Positions 34,724-43,503 of a DNA stretch of 64,000 nt are shown piece after piece (within the stretch, counting starts at the first letter, position 1; each line of letters starts with the position of its first letter). Position numbers and translations under genes: made by a program. Source of the stretch: Psychrobacter sp. NG25 (lineage in GTDB: Bacteria; Pseudomonadota; Gammaproteobacteria; Pseudomonadales; Moraxellaceae); the NCBI RefSeq assembly GCF_015234355.1, contig NZ_JADGMV010000004.1, positions 267,390 to 331,389 of the forward strand, given 5' to 3'. The notes beneath the pieces are model-generated. The model was given only the letters and a program-made list of their open reading frames with translations. It ran no database searches and was not told the DNA's origin.

Positions 34724-35920
34724 TTGCGAGCTGTCAACTATAAGTATTTGATTGTGATTGTTCTACTAGCGCTTGCAGTGAGTTTTGCTATCTTTCGTTG
34801 GTGGCGAGGACCGCTGTTGCCTAGCTATACAGTCTCATCTATGCCATTGGTACAAACGGTAGTTGCGACCGGACGTGTCGTGACGACATCACGTACTCAA
34901 ATTGGTAGTGAGGTGACGGGGGTCGTGCTTGAGCGCTTGGTACAAGAAGGCGACGAAGTGGCAAAAGGTGATTTATTATTGGTACTTAGCTCAGATGATG
35001 TGGCTGCACAAGTACGTCAAGCAGAGGCTGAGTTGGCTGAGCTTGTGACCAGTAGACGCCCACAAGCACAGGTTGACCTATCAAAAGCTGAGGTGCAGCT
35101 TACACAGGCGACTCGTAATGTGGCACGTCGACATGAATTGGCAGCAATTTCAGCGATATCGGATGAAGAAATGGAGCAGGCGGAGCAGTCCCAGAGCCAA
35201 GCCCGCAATGACTTGGAAGCGGCGCGTCTAAGAGCAAAGGCATTGGCTTCTGGCGGTGTTGAAGAAGCACTATTACGTGAGCGCATTGCGGCATTGCAGG
35301 CTCAACTGGCCAAGACAGAAGTGCGTAGCAAGGTTGCTGGCACAGTACTGACTCGTGACGTGGAGCCGGGCGATCTGGTACAGCCCGGTAAAACCTTATT
35401 TACTATAGCACTTGCTGGCAATACAGAGGTACATGTACCGCTTGATGAGCGCAATTTATCACGATTGGCCTTGCAACAAGAAGCGCTTGCCATCGCCGAT
35501 GCGTATCCAGATCAACCTTTTCCTACTCGTATTGACTTCATAGCACCGAGTATTGATTCGCAGCGAGGTACGGTAGAGGTTCGGCTATCGGTTGATCCCG
35601 TGCCTGAGTTTCTACGACAAGACATGACCGTTTCAGTGAATATTGAAACAGGTCGCCGTGAGCAGGCACTGGTGCTGCCCAATGATGCTTTAGCCAATAT
35701 CCAAGAAGATACGGCTCAAGTATGGTTGCTACGTGAGGGTAAAGTACAACGTCAAAAAATAACATTAGGACTTCGTGGTCTAGCGATGTCGGAAGTCATT
35801 GCAGGGCTGGATAACGGAGATCAAGTGCTGGTTGATGCGACTTCGCCATTGGTCGATGGTGAGCGAGTGCGTACTGATGAGTCAGCAACCCGTAATGAAC
35901 CAGTGGTAACCTCCAAGTGA
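34724..35920 (+). CDS. MacA/HlyD-like periplasmic adaptor of an ABC exporter
   Basis: 398 residues from TTG 34724, chosen because GGAG lies 7 nt upstream. The longer frame to 34658 starts inside the repeat. A single N-terminal membrane segment (about residues 8-24) is followed by the lipoyl/coiled-coil hairpin (Glu/Gln/Ala-rich helices around 90-200) and beta-barrel domains (KVAGTVLTRDVEPGDLVQPG), as in membrane fusion proteins. It overlaps the next gene by four bases (GTGA). It is predicted to link the inner-membrane ABC transporter to an outer-membrane channel; no outer-membrane partner is encoded nearby. Confidence 0.85.
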   Translation: MRAVNYKYLIVIVLLALAVSFAIFRWWRGPLLPSYTVSSMPLVQTVVATGRVVTTSRTQIGSEVTGVVLERLVQEGDEVAKGDLLLVLSSDDVAAQVRQAEAELAELVTSRRPQAQVDLSKAEVQLTQATRNVARRHELAAISAISDEEMEQAEQSQSQARNDLEAARLRAKALASGGVEEALLRERIAALQAQLAKTEVRSKVAGTVLTRDVEPGDLVQPGKTLFTIALAGNTEVHVPLDERNLSRLALQQEALAIADAYPDQPFPTRIDFIAPSIDSQRGTVEVRLSVDPVPEFLRQDMTVSVNIETGRREQALVLPNDALANIQEDTAQVWLLREGKVQRQKITLGLRGLAMSEVIAGLDNGDQVLVDATSPLVDGERVRTDESATRNEPVVTSK

Positions 35921-37140
35921 AAAATTTGTTCGGGCGCCTATGGATCGACGCGGTCATTGCGATCAGTTTTTTACGCGAGGGACGGGTACAGTCGCTGATG
36001 ATTACATTAGGTGTGGCTATTGGTGTGGCTGTTATCGTGTTTATCACAGCCTTAATTCAAGGTTTACAAACCAATTTAATCGATAAAACGCTTGGTAGCC
36101 AATCTCATATTCAATTGGTATCACCAGATGAAGTTAATCTAGTGGCACCAGTAGCAGCGGGAACCGCACAGCTGATACAAGAAGATAAGCGTCCCCAACG
36201 GCTACGATCTATCAATAACTGGCAGCAGATTACCGCTACCTTAGATAAACTACCGTTACTGACGGCAGTATCACCTGTGGTATCAGGACCTGCGTTTGTT
36301 CGGCGCGGAGAAGCTTTAGAGTCGGTCGTATTAGTCGGAACAGAGCTCGAACGATACCAAAAAATCATACCGCTTGATGAGTATCTAATCAGTGGCGATC
36401 TGCGAGTCGGTGCTGATAATGTACTCATCGGCAGTGAGCTTGCCAACAATCTCGGTGTTCAAGTGGGTAGCAAGCTGCGACTCGATACAGGTGAGCAGGA
36501 CAATACCGTGGTAAATGTCGCTGGGATATTTGAGTTGGGTGTCCGTGAGCTGGATGCACGTTATGTCTATCTGGACCTAAAGCAAGCACAGTCATTGCTC
36601 AGTTTGCCAGGAGGCGTCACAGTGATTGACCTAACGGTTGCCGATATCTTTGAGGCGGACAATATTGCTGAGCAAGTAGGGCGTCTGACCTCTTTGCAGG
36701 CAGAAAGTTGGATTGAGACCAATGCACAATTGATGAGTGGGCTATCAGCGCAGAGCTTGTCTACCAATATGATTATCGTTTTTGTGGGTATTTCGGTCGC
36801 CTTTGGTATTGCGAGCGTACTATCCGTCAGTGTGGTACAGCGTACTCGAGAAATTGGAATCTTACGTGCCACTGGCGCGACTCGTCAGCAAATCTTATGG
36901 ATATTTTTGATTCAGGGTGCTGTGTTTGGTTTGCTTGGTTCTGTTTTGGGTAGTGCGGTGAGTTATGTGCTGGTGTGGGTATTTAACACTTTTGGCCCAA
37001 GTTTATTTTATATTCCAGTGTCTATAGAGCTTATCTTACTAGCAATGTTGCTAGCGACGCTAACCGGTGTATTGGCTGCTGCTATACCAGCGCGCCGAGC
37101 TGCCGCATTGGATCCCGTGGTGGCTATTCGTTATGTCTAA
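35917..37140 (+). CDS. ABC transporter permease, MacB/FtsX type
   Basis: 407 residues starting at a GTG that overlaps the adaptor stop (GTGA). It has one N-terminal membrane segment (about 28-48), a large periplasmic domain (50-270) and three C-terminal membrane segments, ending [16 protein letters not shown]. This is the MacB/LolC-E/FtsX layout, but without the fused N-terminal ATPase of E. coli MacB. The ATPase is encoded separately next door. The complex probably exports or extracts a lipid, peptide or antibiotic. Its specificity cannot be told. Confidence 0.88.
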   Translation: MKNLFGRLWIDAVIAISFLREGRVQSLMITLGVAIGVAVIVFITALIQGLQTNLIDKTLGSQSHIQLVSPDEVNLVAPVAAGTAQLIQEDKRPQRLRSINNWQQITATLDKLPLLTAVSPVVSGPAFVRRGEALESVVLVGTELERYQKIIPLDEYLISGDLRVGADNVLIGSELANNLGVQVGSKLRLDTGEQDNTVVNVAGIFELGVRELDARYVYLDLKQAQSLLSLPGGVTVIDLTVADIFEADNIAEQVGRLTSLQAESWIETNAQLMSGLSAQSLSTNMIIVFVGISVAFGIASVLSVSVVQRTREIGILRATGATRQQILWIFLIQGAVFGLLGSVLGSAVSYVLVWVFNTFGPSLFYIPVSIELILLAMLLATLTGVLAAAIPARRAAALDPVVAIRYV

Positions 37141-37858
37141 TAATAACTCTCATGAAGTGCTGCGTTTAGAGGCACTAAAAAAATCTTATAATATTGGCCA
37201 ACCCAATGAGATTGAGGTGCTACATGGTATTGACTTGCGCATTGATAATAATGATTTTGCTGCGCTCATTGGTCCCTCTGGCTCTGGAAAAAGCACCTTG
37301 TTGAATGTGCTTGGCTTGCTAGACAAACCGACTAGTGGTGAGCTGTACCTGCTCGGGCAGGCAACGAGTAATATGGATGATGCCGGTCGCACGGCACTGC
37401 GAGGTGGCAGTATTGGCTTTGTATTTCAGTTTCATCATCTTATTCAGGCATTTACTGCGTTAGATAACGTATTAATGCCATTGATGCTGACTCAGGGTCG
37501 CCCGAATCAATCTGCCATACAAAAAGCGCGCGAGTTACTGGCTTCGGTGGGTCTAGAGAAGTTCGCTAATACCAAGCCGAATGAGCTCTCAGGTGGCCAG
37601 CAACAACGAGTGGCTATTGCTCGCGCGCTCATCACAGAGCCTGCATTGTTATTAGCTGATGAACCCACAGGTAATCTAGATACAGTAACGGCTGCCGAGG
37701 TATTTGAGCTGTTTCGCAAAGTCAACCGTGAGCGTGATTGCGGTGTGTTGTTGGTTACTCATGATCCACGTCTATCTGCATCCTGTGATCGGACTATCAA
37801 TCTGGTAGACGGTCTTATCGAAAGTGATTCGCTAAATGTTAAAAAATCTGAATTCTAA
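37133..37858 (+). CDS. ABC transporter ATP-binding protein (LolD/MacB-ATPase type)
   Basis: 241 residues from ATG 37133, which overlaps the permease stop by eight bases. Walker [11 protein letters not shown]-loop [16 protein letters not shown], signature [15 protein letters not shown], Walker [13 protein letters not shown] and the H-loop in VTHDPR are all present, so it is an active ATPase. The sequence around [11 protein letters not shown] is typical of the LolD-like o228 family that energises FtsX-type permeases. Operon: adaptor, permease, ATPase with overlapping ends throughout. Confidence 0.93.
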   Translation: MSNNNSHEVLRLEALKKSYNIGQPNEIEVLHGIDLRIDNNDFAALIGPSGSGKSTLLNVLGLLDKPTSGELYLLGQATSNMDDAGRTALRGGSIGFVFQFHHLIQAFTALDNVLMPLMLTQGRPNQSAIQKARELLASVGLEKFANTKPNELSGGQQQRVAIARALITEPALLLADEPTGNLDTVTAAEVFELFRKVNRERDCGVLLVTHDPRLSASCDRTINLVDGLIESDSLNVKKSEF

Positions 37859-37879
37859 TCCTAATATCACAAATTAGCA

Positions 37880-38464
37880 TTACAGAAACTTTGCGAATAT
37901 ATCATCAATATACTTTTCTACTGCATCCGTATCATTCGTTACTTGCGAATATGTTCTCAAGCCGATCATTTGAATTTGAAAATAGCGGGCAAGTTCCTCG
38001 GCACTTTCATCTGTGTTAATCTCACCATTATCAATGGCTTGCTGAAAAACTTTAACAAAAGACGCTTCGATATTTTCTAGAATATTTGTCGCATGCGTAA
38101 GCAAGTCTGGACTGTCATTTTGTGTCAGCTCACTGATTGTTTTGACAATCATACACATGCCACTCGGGGTAGTGCTTTTATTGCAAACAGTCACGCTGTG
38201 AATGAAGCGTTTTAGGCCGTCAAGCTTGGTTTTTTCTTGTGCAATACTGTTAGTAAGGTTTGTAGCGCCTTGCTCAGCATAGCGATTTAATGCCTCTTTG
38301 AACAGGCTGTCTTTATTGCCGAAAGCAGCATAAATACTGCCAGGACGCATATCAACCACATCTTGTAGATTTCTCATCGATGTAGCGTGATAGCCCTTTT
38401 CCCAATATAGGTCTTTGGCTTTTTCGATTACGTCATCACGATTAAACTTCGCATGTGCACTCAT
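37880..38464 (-). CDS. TetR family regulator (probable controller of the GST/MFS genes)
   Basis: 194 residues from ATG 38464, which has AAGGTG 6 nt upstream. The longer frame to 38584 runs through a repeat element. The N-terminal helix-turn-helix reads SMRNLQDVVDMRPGSIYAAF followed by GNKDSLFKEA. The C-terminal ligand domain has no family-specific residues that I recognise. Two identical palindromes upstream of the neighbouring GST operon and MFS gene have the form expected of a TetR operator, which makes this the likely regulator, though no such site lies before the gene itself. Confidence 0.85.
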   Translation of the reverse strand: MSAHAKFNRDDVIEKAKDLYWEKGYHATSMRNLQDVVDMRPGSIYAAFGNKDSLFKEALNRYAEQGATNLTNSIAQEKTKLDGLKRFIHSVTVCNKSTTPSGMCMIVKTISELTQNDSPDLLTHATNILENIEASFVKVFQQAIDNGEINTDESAEELARYFQIQMIGLRTYSQVTNDTDAVEKYIDDIFAKFL

Positions 38465-38496
38465 AATTTTCACCTTAAAAGCGGTTGTCTTAGAAC

Positions 38497-38604
38497 TATA
38501 GTCAAAGAAGTCTAAAATGGATACAAGGCATCCGACCGCAGATTGTACAAGTAGTACATCTAGGGAGGGTAACGCTGTAGCCATTTAGTAGTTCTCTGAC
38601 TATA
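38497..38604 (+). repeat. Full copy of the dispersed MITE-like intergenic repeat
   Basis: 108 bp. The left end TATAGTCAAAGAAGTCTAAA and the inverted right end TATAGTCAGAGAACTACTAA agree over about 24 bp with few mismatches, the best terminal inverted repeat of the copies. The core has ATACAAGGCATCCGACCG and GAGGGTAACGCTGTAG. It lies 33 bp upstream of the TetR gene start. Confidence 0.78.
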
Positions 38605-38620
38605 TAGCTTTATTAATTAG

Positions 38621-38675
38621 AAAACCAAGTAACACTATTATCGTTTTCATTGATAATGATGTCACTTGGTTTTTA
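38621..38675 (-). terminator. Terminator after yghU-like gene
   Basis: 10 bp stem AAAACCAAGT (38621-38630) with ACTTGGTTTT (38664-38673) and a nested ATTATC/GATAAT pair, about 57 bp past the minus-strand stop at 38731. Confidence 0.6.
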
Positions 38676-38730
38676 TGTGTTATCTGTATTCAAACGGATG
38701 TGTCAGTCAGAATAGATTTAGTAAGGAAAT

Positions 38731-39588
38731 CTACTCTGGTTTTAATGCTAATACATTGTCAATATCTTGGGCGCTGTGACGATTCTCTAGTTGTTCCCAT
38801 GCTTCGCCCCAAGTACGGTTGACGATACGGCCACGTTGTACAGCTGGTCTCGCTAACATCGCTTTTGCCCAGCGCTGCACATGAGGATAATCATCAACTT
38901 GCAAAAATTCTTGCGCGTCGTACTGAGTGCCCACGACCAGATTGCCATACCAAGGCCAAGTGGCAATATCAGCAATGCTGTATTCGTCACCAGCGATAAA
39001 CTCATTTTTTGCCAATTGCTTATCTAGTACATCCAACTGGCGCTTGGTTTCCATCGTAAAGCGATTGATCGCATATTCGAACTTTTCGGGCGCGTAAGCA
39101 TAAAAGTGACCGAAACCACCACCCAAATACGGTGCAGAGCCATGTAACCAAAATAACCAGTTAAAAACTTTGGTACGCTCGCTACCTTTTTCAGGCAGTA
39201 GTACGCCAAATTTTTCAGCAAGATATACTAAAATAGACGCAGATTCAAATACAGCTTCGGAATCTTCACCACTTTGATCAACTAGGGCTGGAATTTTCGA
39301 GTTAGGGTTAACATCTACAAATCCTGATCCGAACTGGTCACCTTCGCCAATCTGAATCATATGGGCATCATACTCTGCCGCTTTGCCCAGTGCCAGTAAC
39401 TCTTCTAACATAATCGTTACTTTCTGGCCATTAGGGGTAGCGATAGAATACAGTTGTAACTCATGCTCGCCTACGGGTAGCGCTTGCTCATGAGTAGCGC
39501 CTGAAACGGGACGATTGACACTGGCCCATTTGCCGCCACTCTCTGCGTCATGTGTCCAGACTTTTGGTGGTACGTATTGATCTGTCAT
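38731..39588 (-). CDS. yghU: YghU-like glutathione S-transferase/disulfide reductase
   Basis: 285 residues, matching E. coli YghU (288) in length and in the N-terminal leader (VPPKVWTHDAESGGKWASVN). Then comes a thioredoxin-like domain (LYSIATPNGQKVTIMLEELL with the glutathione-contact Thr/Asn) and a helical GST C domain (SIADIATWPWYG). YghU acts as a glutathione-dependent reductase and disulfide-bond oxidoreductase in the cytosol. It is the second gene of a two-gene operon, 17 bp after the other GST. Confidence 0.9.
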   Translation of the reverse strand: MTDQYVPPKVWTHDAESGGKWASVNRPVSGATHEQALPVGEHELQLYSIATPNGQKVTIMLEELLALGKAAEYDAHMIQIGEGDQFGSGFVDVNPNSKIPALVDQSGEDSEAVFESASILVYLAEKFGVLLPEKGSERTKVFNWLFWLHGSAPYLGGGFGHFYAYAPEKFEYAINRFTMETKRQLDVLDKQLAKNEFIAGDEYSIADIATWPWYGNLVVGTQYDAQEFLQVDDYPHVQRWAKAMLARPAVQRGRIVNRTWGEAWEQLENRHSAQDIDNVLALKPE

Positions 39589-39605
39589 TTTTATAACCCC
39601 TAGCG

Positions 39606-40289
39606 CTATTCTGCGTCTTTTGCGAAGTTTTGTGGATATAGTGCACGTGCAGCGACTTCATCAAAATCTGACTTAAACTCAACGCCTTTAGCGATATTTC
39701 GTGCTTTTTCTACGGCAGGGCGAGCATTGATGCTAGCAAACCAACGCTTCAGGTTAGGATAGTTATCTAAGCCGGGTTCGCCTAATATAAACGCGGCCTT
39801 ATCAACCCAGCCCCATGCTGAAATATCAGCGATAGAGTAGTCATCACCAACCAAATACTCACGACCTTCAAGATGCTTATCTAACACTTCGTAATGACGC
39901 TCTGCTTCGCGAAGATAGCGATTGATGGCATAAGGGATTTTTTCTGGCGCTTTGTGACTAAAGTGTACTGATTGACCAGAGAAAGGACCTAAACCTGTCG
40001 CTACAAACATGAGCCATGACAACATCTCACCGCGATCTTCTGGCGCGCCTGCTAGTTGACCTGTTTTTTCGGCCAAGTACATCAATATAGCCGTTGAATC
40101 AAAGACACGTTTGCCATCATCTTCGAGAGCAGGGGTTTTACCATTAGGATTAATAGCGCGGTATTCAGGCGTATGCTGTTCACCTTTCAACGTATCTACT
40201 GGTACTAACTCGTATGGTAAGCCTGTTTCCATAAGATATAGAGCGACTTTCAGAGGGTTAGGGGTCTGGTGAAAATAGAACTTAAGCAT
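39606..40289 (-). CDS. Glutathione S-transferase family protein (YfcG-like)
   Basis: 227 residues. The N-terminal thioredoxin fold reads FYFHQTPNPLKVALYLMETG with the SNAIL-type block FDSTAILMYLAE, and the C domain has the GST motif YSIADISAWGWV. It is probably a cytosolic glutathione-dependent reductase or detoxifying enzyme. It is the first gene of an operon with yghU. The promoter is 80 bp upstream (TTGAAC-N17-TATAGT on the minus strand) with a TetR-type palindrome over its -35. Confidence 0.88.
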   Translation of the reverse strand: MLKFYFHQTPNPLKVALYLMETGLPYELVPVDTLKGEQHTPEYRAINPNGKTPALEDDGKRVFDSTAILMYLAEKTGQLAGAPEDRGEMLSWLMFVATGLGPFSGQSVHFSHKAPEKIPYAINRYLREAERHYEVLDKHLEGREYLVGDDYSIADISAWGWVDKAAFILGEPGLDNYPNLKRWFASINARPAVEKARNIAKGVEFKSDFDEVAARALYPQNFAKDAE

Positions 40290-40369
40290 TATCTTGTCCT
40301 TATGATATTGAAGTATGGGTCGTGGATCTGAACGGGTTTAGATTATATAAATATCGTTTTGTTAGAGCC

Positions 40370-40398
40370 ACTATAAACAAAAATGAACGACCGTTCAA
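40370..40398 (-). promoter_or_regulatory. GST operon promoter with TetR-type operator
   Basis: On the minus strand: TTGAAC (-35, 40393-40398), 17 nt, TATAGT (-10, 40370-40375). The palindrome TGAACG-NN-CGTTCA (40384-40397) overlaps the -35. The same layout is found at 41931-41959. Confidence 0.72.
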
Positions 40399-40456
40399 GT
40401 TTATTTGTAGTAGTTCGTTATCTCACAGCTTAGAGTAAGGGCAAAAAGGGTCTTCA

Positions 40457-41734
40457 TTAAGCTGATTTTTGTGGACGTAATAATAAGGAAAGTCCAAGCG
40501 CGACAAAAGCGGCGATGCCAGATACCATATAGCTGATACTAAAGTCACCAGTGATTTCTGCCAGATAGCCTGCTGCCACTGGCCCGAGAGCCTGTCCACC
40601 TGAAAAAGCAAAAGTCAGCGCCGCGAGAGCACTTGCCGCCGCTGCAGGCCCGAAATAATCGCCCGCCGAGGCAGCCATAATGACAGGCACACTCCACACC
40701 ACTAAGCCAAACAGGATAATTGACAGATACAGTCCTGAATGCCAATCAGTTAATCCGACCAAGAGATAAGCGATGGCAAGGAAAACAAAGGCTAAAGCGA
40801 GACCAAGACGTCTGCCAATGTGATCAGAAATCCAGCCAAACAACATACCTGAGAAGACGCTAAGCAGTCCAATCCATGCCCAAATACCACCCGCAGTCGC
40901 TTCACTTAATTGGTAGGAGCCAACCATGCTGGTGACGATAAAGGTCACGTAAACCATATAAGTAGCACCATAAATGGCGAAGATGATACCTAGATGCACG
41001 AGCAATTTAATGTTGCTGCGTTCTAGCTTTTTCTTGTTTTTCACAGGCAGAGTAGGTGCGCGCCCAAAAGGGTTTTGACTGACATCGTCTGGATGATTGC
41101 GAATCAAAGTAAAAGTAAGACAAGCCACCACGATGTTAATCACAGCAAAAATTAGCCAACCTGTCTGCCAAGACAGTAAGTTAGAGAAGGGTAAAAGTTT
41201 AGGTACGACAAAGCCCGATAGAATAATGCCAAACCCAGGACCCGCCATGACCAGTCCTAAAGCAAGTCCACGGTGTGAAGGGAAAAACCAATGCGACATG
41301 ACACTCATCATCGGTAATACCACACCGCCACTACCGATACCCGTCAGCACATAGAGTGCGCAAAGTATGGGAAAGCTGGTGGTAAAAGCCATACCGAGCA
41401 TCGAGACAGCGATCAAGAGCAGACTGCACGTCGCAGTAGCTCGAGTACCAAACCGAGGTAGAACGAACGGACTTAAAAGCACTGCAACGAGATAGCCTAT
41501 CAGGTTGGTGAATCCCAATATGCCACTTTGAGTGTAATTTAATCCCAAAGAAGATGACATGGATGGTAGCAACATGCCAAATGCGAATCGTCCTAGCCCA
41601 AGTCCACAGAACATTGCCACAGAGCCTGTCGCAGCAACTATCCAAGCATAATGTAACTTGCCCAGCTTAAGAGGAGCAGTGCTATCCTGATTTTCTTGAT
41701 CTTGATTGTCTTGTTGAATCATTCCATCAGCCAT
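40457..41734 (-). CDS. Major facilitator superfamily transporter (YbfB/YjiJ-like)
   Basis: 425 residues with about 12 membrane segments. The N-terminal cytosolic leader (about 28 residues, Asp/Gln-rich) is followed by WIVAATGSVAMFCGLGLGRF, typical of the YbfB/YjiJ branch. GGAGG lies 6 nt before the ATG at 41734, so this start is preferred over an in-frame ATG 12 bp later. It is the nearest gene downstream of a TetR-type operator/promoter about 200 bp away and likely belongs to the same regulon as the GST operon. An efflux role for the same compound is plausible but inferred. Confidence 0.85.
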   Translation of the reverse strand: MADGMIQQDNQDQENQDSTAPLKLGKLHYAWIVAATGSVAMFCGLGLGRFAFGMLLPSMSSSLGLNYTQSGILGFTNLIGYLVAVLLSPFVLPRFGTRATATCSLLLIAVSMLGMAFTTSFPILCALYVLTGIGSGGVVLPMMSVMSHWFFPSHRGLALGLVMAGPGFGIILSGFVVPKLLPFSNLLSWQTGWLIFAVINIVVACLTFTLIRNHPDDVSQNPFGRAPTLPVKNKKKLERSNIKLLVHLGIIFAIYGATYMVYVTFIVTSMVGSYQLSEATAGGIWAWIGLLSVFSGMLFGWISDHIGRRLGLALAFVFLAIAYLLVGLTDWHSGLYLSIILFGLVVWSVPVIMAASAGDYFGPAAAASALAALTFAFSGGQALGPVAAGYLAEITGDFSISYMVSGIAAFVALGLSLLLRPQKSA

Positions 41735-41870
41735 CTCGAACCTCCAACAAGTCGAAAGTTCTTAATAGCCATCGTAGCTGTATTTAGACCGAAGGCAACG
41801 ACTTCCTTGTTTTGAATATTATCCATTTCACACGCATCCTTTTGTGCTTAATCCCTGTCAGTATTTCATT

Positions 41871-41903
41871 GACTATGTTTATGGCCTAACCATATTGATA
41901 GTC
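41871..41903 (-). promoter_or_regulatory. Inverted repeat in the MFS leader
   Basis: GACTATGTTTATGG and CCATATTGATAGTC pair at 11 of 14 positions around a 5 nt loop. Given the promoter at 41931-41959, it would lie within the first part of the roughly 190 nt leader of the MFS gene. Its role is unknown; it also resembles repeat ends (GACTAT/ATAGTC). Confidence 0.4.
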
Positions 41904-41930
41904 TAAGCATACTTGTGTCCAATAAAAATT

Positions 41931-41959
41931 AGTATAGCCTTACCTGAACGTTCGTTCAA
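41931..41959 (-). promoter_or_regulatory. MFS promoter with TetR-type operator
   Basis: On the minus strand: TTGAAC (41954-41959), 17 nt, TATACT (41931-41936). The palindrome TGAACG-TT-CGTTCA is at 41945-41958, overlapping the -35 exactly as before the GST operon. Confidence 0.72.
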
Positions 41960-42007
41960 TGGATGTTTAAATAAATAGCTAAAATGATTTTGTAGCCAAC
42001 ATTAAAG

Positions 42008-42040
42008 AAAATGCCAGCTCACTTATGTGGCTGGCATTTT
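42008..42040 (-). terminator. Terminator after sotB-like gene
   Basis: AAAATGCCAG (42008-42017) pairs with CTGGCATTTT (42031-42040). On the minus strand it is followed by a T-rich stretch, 29 bp after the stop of the gene at 42069. Confidence 0.7.
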
Positions 42041-42068
42041 GACTACTATTTTTAACATCGTCTTTTAG

Positions 42069-43268
42069 TTAGTCGAGTTTTCTGCTCAATTCAGGAAAGC
42101 GCTTAATCATAAATAGCATCAGTAGCAGCGCTACAACAGCGATAGCTGCACCGACATATCCGACACTTGATAGTGAAATATGAGTCACGGCATAGCCACC
42201 GAATAGCGCACCAGTACCAATGCCTAAGTTGATAATGCCGGAAAACATCGACATTAACATGTCTTGCGCATTGACATCGACCATAATGACTTTGGCTTGC
42301 ATCGAGATAATAAGCAGCATGAGCGCCGCGCCCCAAAGTAAGGCAATAAAGCTGAGCGCCCATACAGATGTAACCGCTAGCAATAGGGCAAGCATAGACA
42401 CGAGCATCAGTATCGTCGATATCAGCATCAGTCTGGTATTGAATCTATCGCCCCAGCGACTAAATATCACGCTGCCGACAATCCCTGCTATACCGAATAG
42501 CAGTAATACAAGTGTTGCTGAGTTTTCACTGATTGAGCCAACGTGGCGCATGAAAGGTTCGATATAAGAATAAGCCGTATAGTGTGCGGTAAAAACAAGC
42601 AGAATAAGCAAGTATAAGCAGACCAATAATGGGTTTTTGAGTAGCTCTGGAATCTTCCTAAAAGACCCTTCAAACATACTGGGTAGTGTTGGTAATAGTC
42701 TAGCTTGTAGTACAAATACGATAAAAGCAATCAAGCCAATACCACCAAATGTCGCTCGCCAGCCAAACCATTGGCCGACCAAGCGCCCTAAAGGTACACC
42801 TAGTACCATCGCCAATGAGGTACCAGTCGCAAGTACGCTAAGTGCCAGAGCTTTCCTACCTTCAGGCGCGACACGTATAGCGATCGCTGCCGTGATTGAC
42901 CAAAATATCGCATGAGATAAGGCAATCCCAACTCTGCTGATGAGCAGTACATCAAAACTCCATGCAAATACGGACAGCACGTGACTGGCAATGAACACCG
43001 CAAAAAGCCCCAAGAGCAAACGTTTACGCTCAAAACGACTGGTCAGCAGCATCAGTGGCAATGACATGGCCGCGACAATCCAAGCATAGAGTGTCAGCAT
43101 CCATCCAGTCTCTGCTGTAGTGATAGAGAAGTCTTGGGCAATGTCACTCAATAGGGCGACGGGGACGAATTCTGTGGTATTCATAATAAAGGCGCTGACG
43201 CCCATCAAGAATACTTGAAAATACTGAGTCCGGCGAGCATCAGAGCTCGCCTCAATGTTGTGTTTCAT
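42069..43268 (-). CDS. sotB: SotB-like sugar-efflux MFS transporter
   Basis: 399 residues from ATG 43268, with GGAT 6 nt upstream; a TTG 9 bases earlier is less likely. About 12 membrane segments. The N-terminal part FIMNTTEFVPVALLSDIAQD and the motif TSRFERKRLLLGLF fit the SotB/YdeA sugar and arabinose efflux family. It is divergent from an acuR-like TetR gene, with 235 bp between them. The true substrate is not certain; a role in drug or metabolite efflux is equally possible. Confidence 0.78.
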   Translation of the reverse strand: MKHNIEASSDARRTQYFQVFLMGVSAFIMNTTEFVPVALLSDIAQDFSITTAETGWMLTLYAWIVAAMSLPLMLLTSRFERKRLLLGLFAVFIASHVLSVFAWSFDVLLISRVGIALSHAIFWSITAAIAIRVAPEGRKALALSVLATGTSLAMVLGVPLGRLVGQWFGWRATFGGIGLIAFIVFVLQARLLPTLPSMFEGSFRKIPELLKNPLLVCLYLLILLVFTAHYTAYSYIEPFMRHVGSISENSATLVLLLFGIAGIVGSVIFSRWGDRFNTRLMLISTILMLVSMLALLLAVTSVWALSFIALLWGAALMLLIISMQAKVIMVDVNAQDMLMSMFSGIINLGIGTGALFGGYAVTHISLSSVGYVGAAIAVVALLLMLFMIKRFPELSRKLD

Positions 43269-43468
43269 AAGATCCAATACAAAGAAGGTGCTAATGCAAA
43301 ATGATTAGCCAATAGTAGAATAAACAATTTTGGTAATACAAGCGTGGCGAGGCAAGATACCAAGTCAACAGCATTAGTTAAAGGGCTTTTTTGATAAGGA
43401 TTGTTAATTAGCTGATAGGAAAGCTTAAATTAAAAAATAACAGGGATATCTATCTCACAAATAATTTA

Positions 43469-43497
43469 TTGACATTAAAGACGATCGGTCATAATAT
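43469..43497 (+). promoter_or_regulatory. acuR promoter with operator inside the spacer
   Basis: TTGACA (43469-43474), 17 nt, TAATAT (43492-43497). The operator-like TAAAGACGATCGGTCATAA (43476-43494) fills the spacer, so a bound repressor would block polymerase. The start point would fall at about 43504, the position of the ATG, so the message may be leaderless. Confidence 0.75.
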
Positions 43498-43503
43498 CTA
43501 TGC

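Larger units (their letters stand above)
41735..42068. other. Intergenic gap before the MFS gene
   Basis: 334 bp. It holds a promoter with operator (41931-41959), an inverted repeat (41871-41903) and the terminator of the next gene (42008-42040). A faint repeat-like stretch around 41790-41820 was not accepted. Confidence 0.6.

Noticed and set aside
35917..37858. Fused MacB-type ATPase-permease
   Set aside because: Permease and ATPase are separate overlapping genes, as in LolCDE-type systems.
41780..41825. Possible reversed copy of the dispersed repeat (ACAAGGAAGTCGTTGCC on the minus strand)
   Set aside because: Only a short ACAAGG-like match; neither end nor the conserved core is present.
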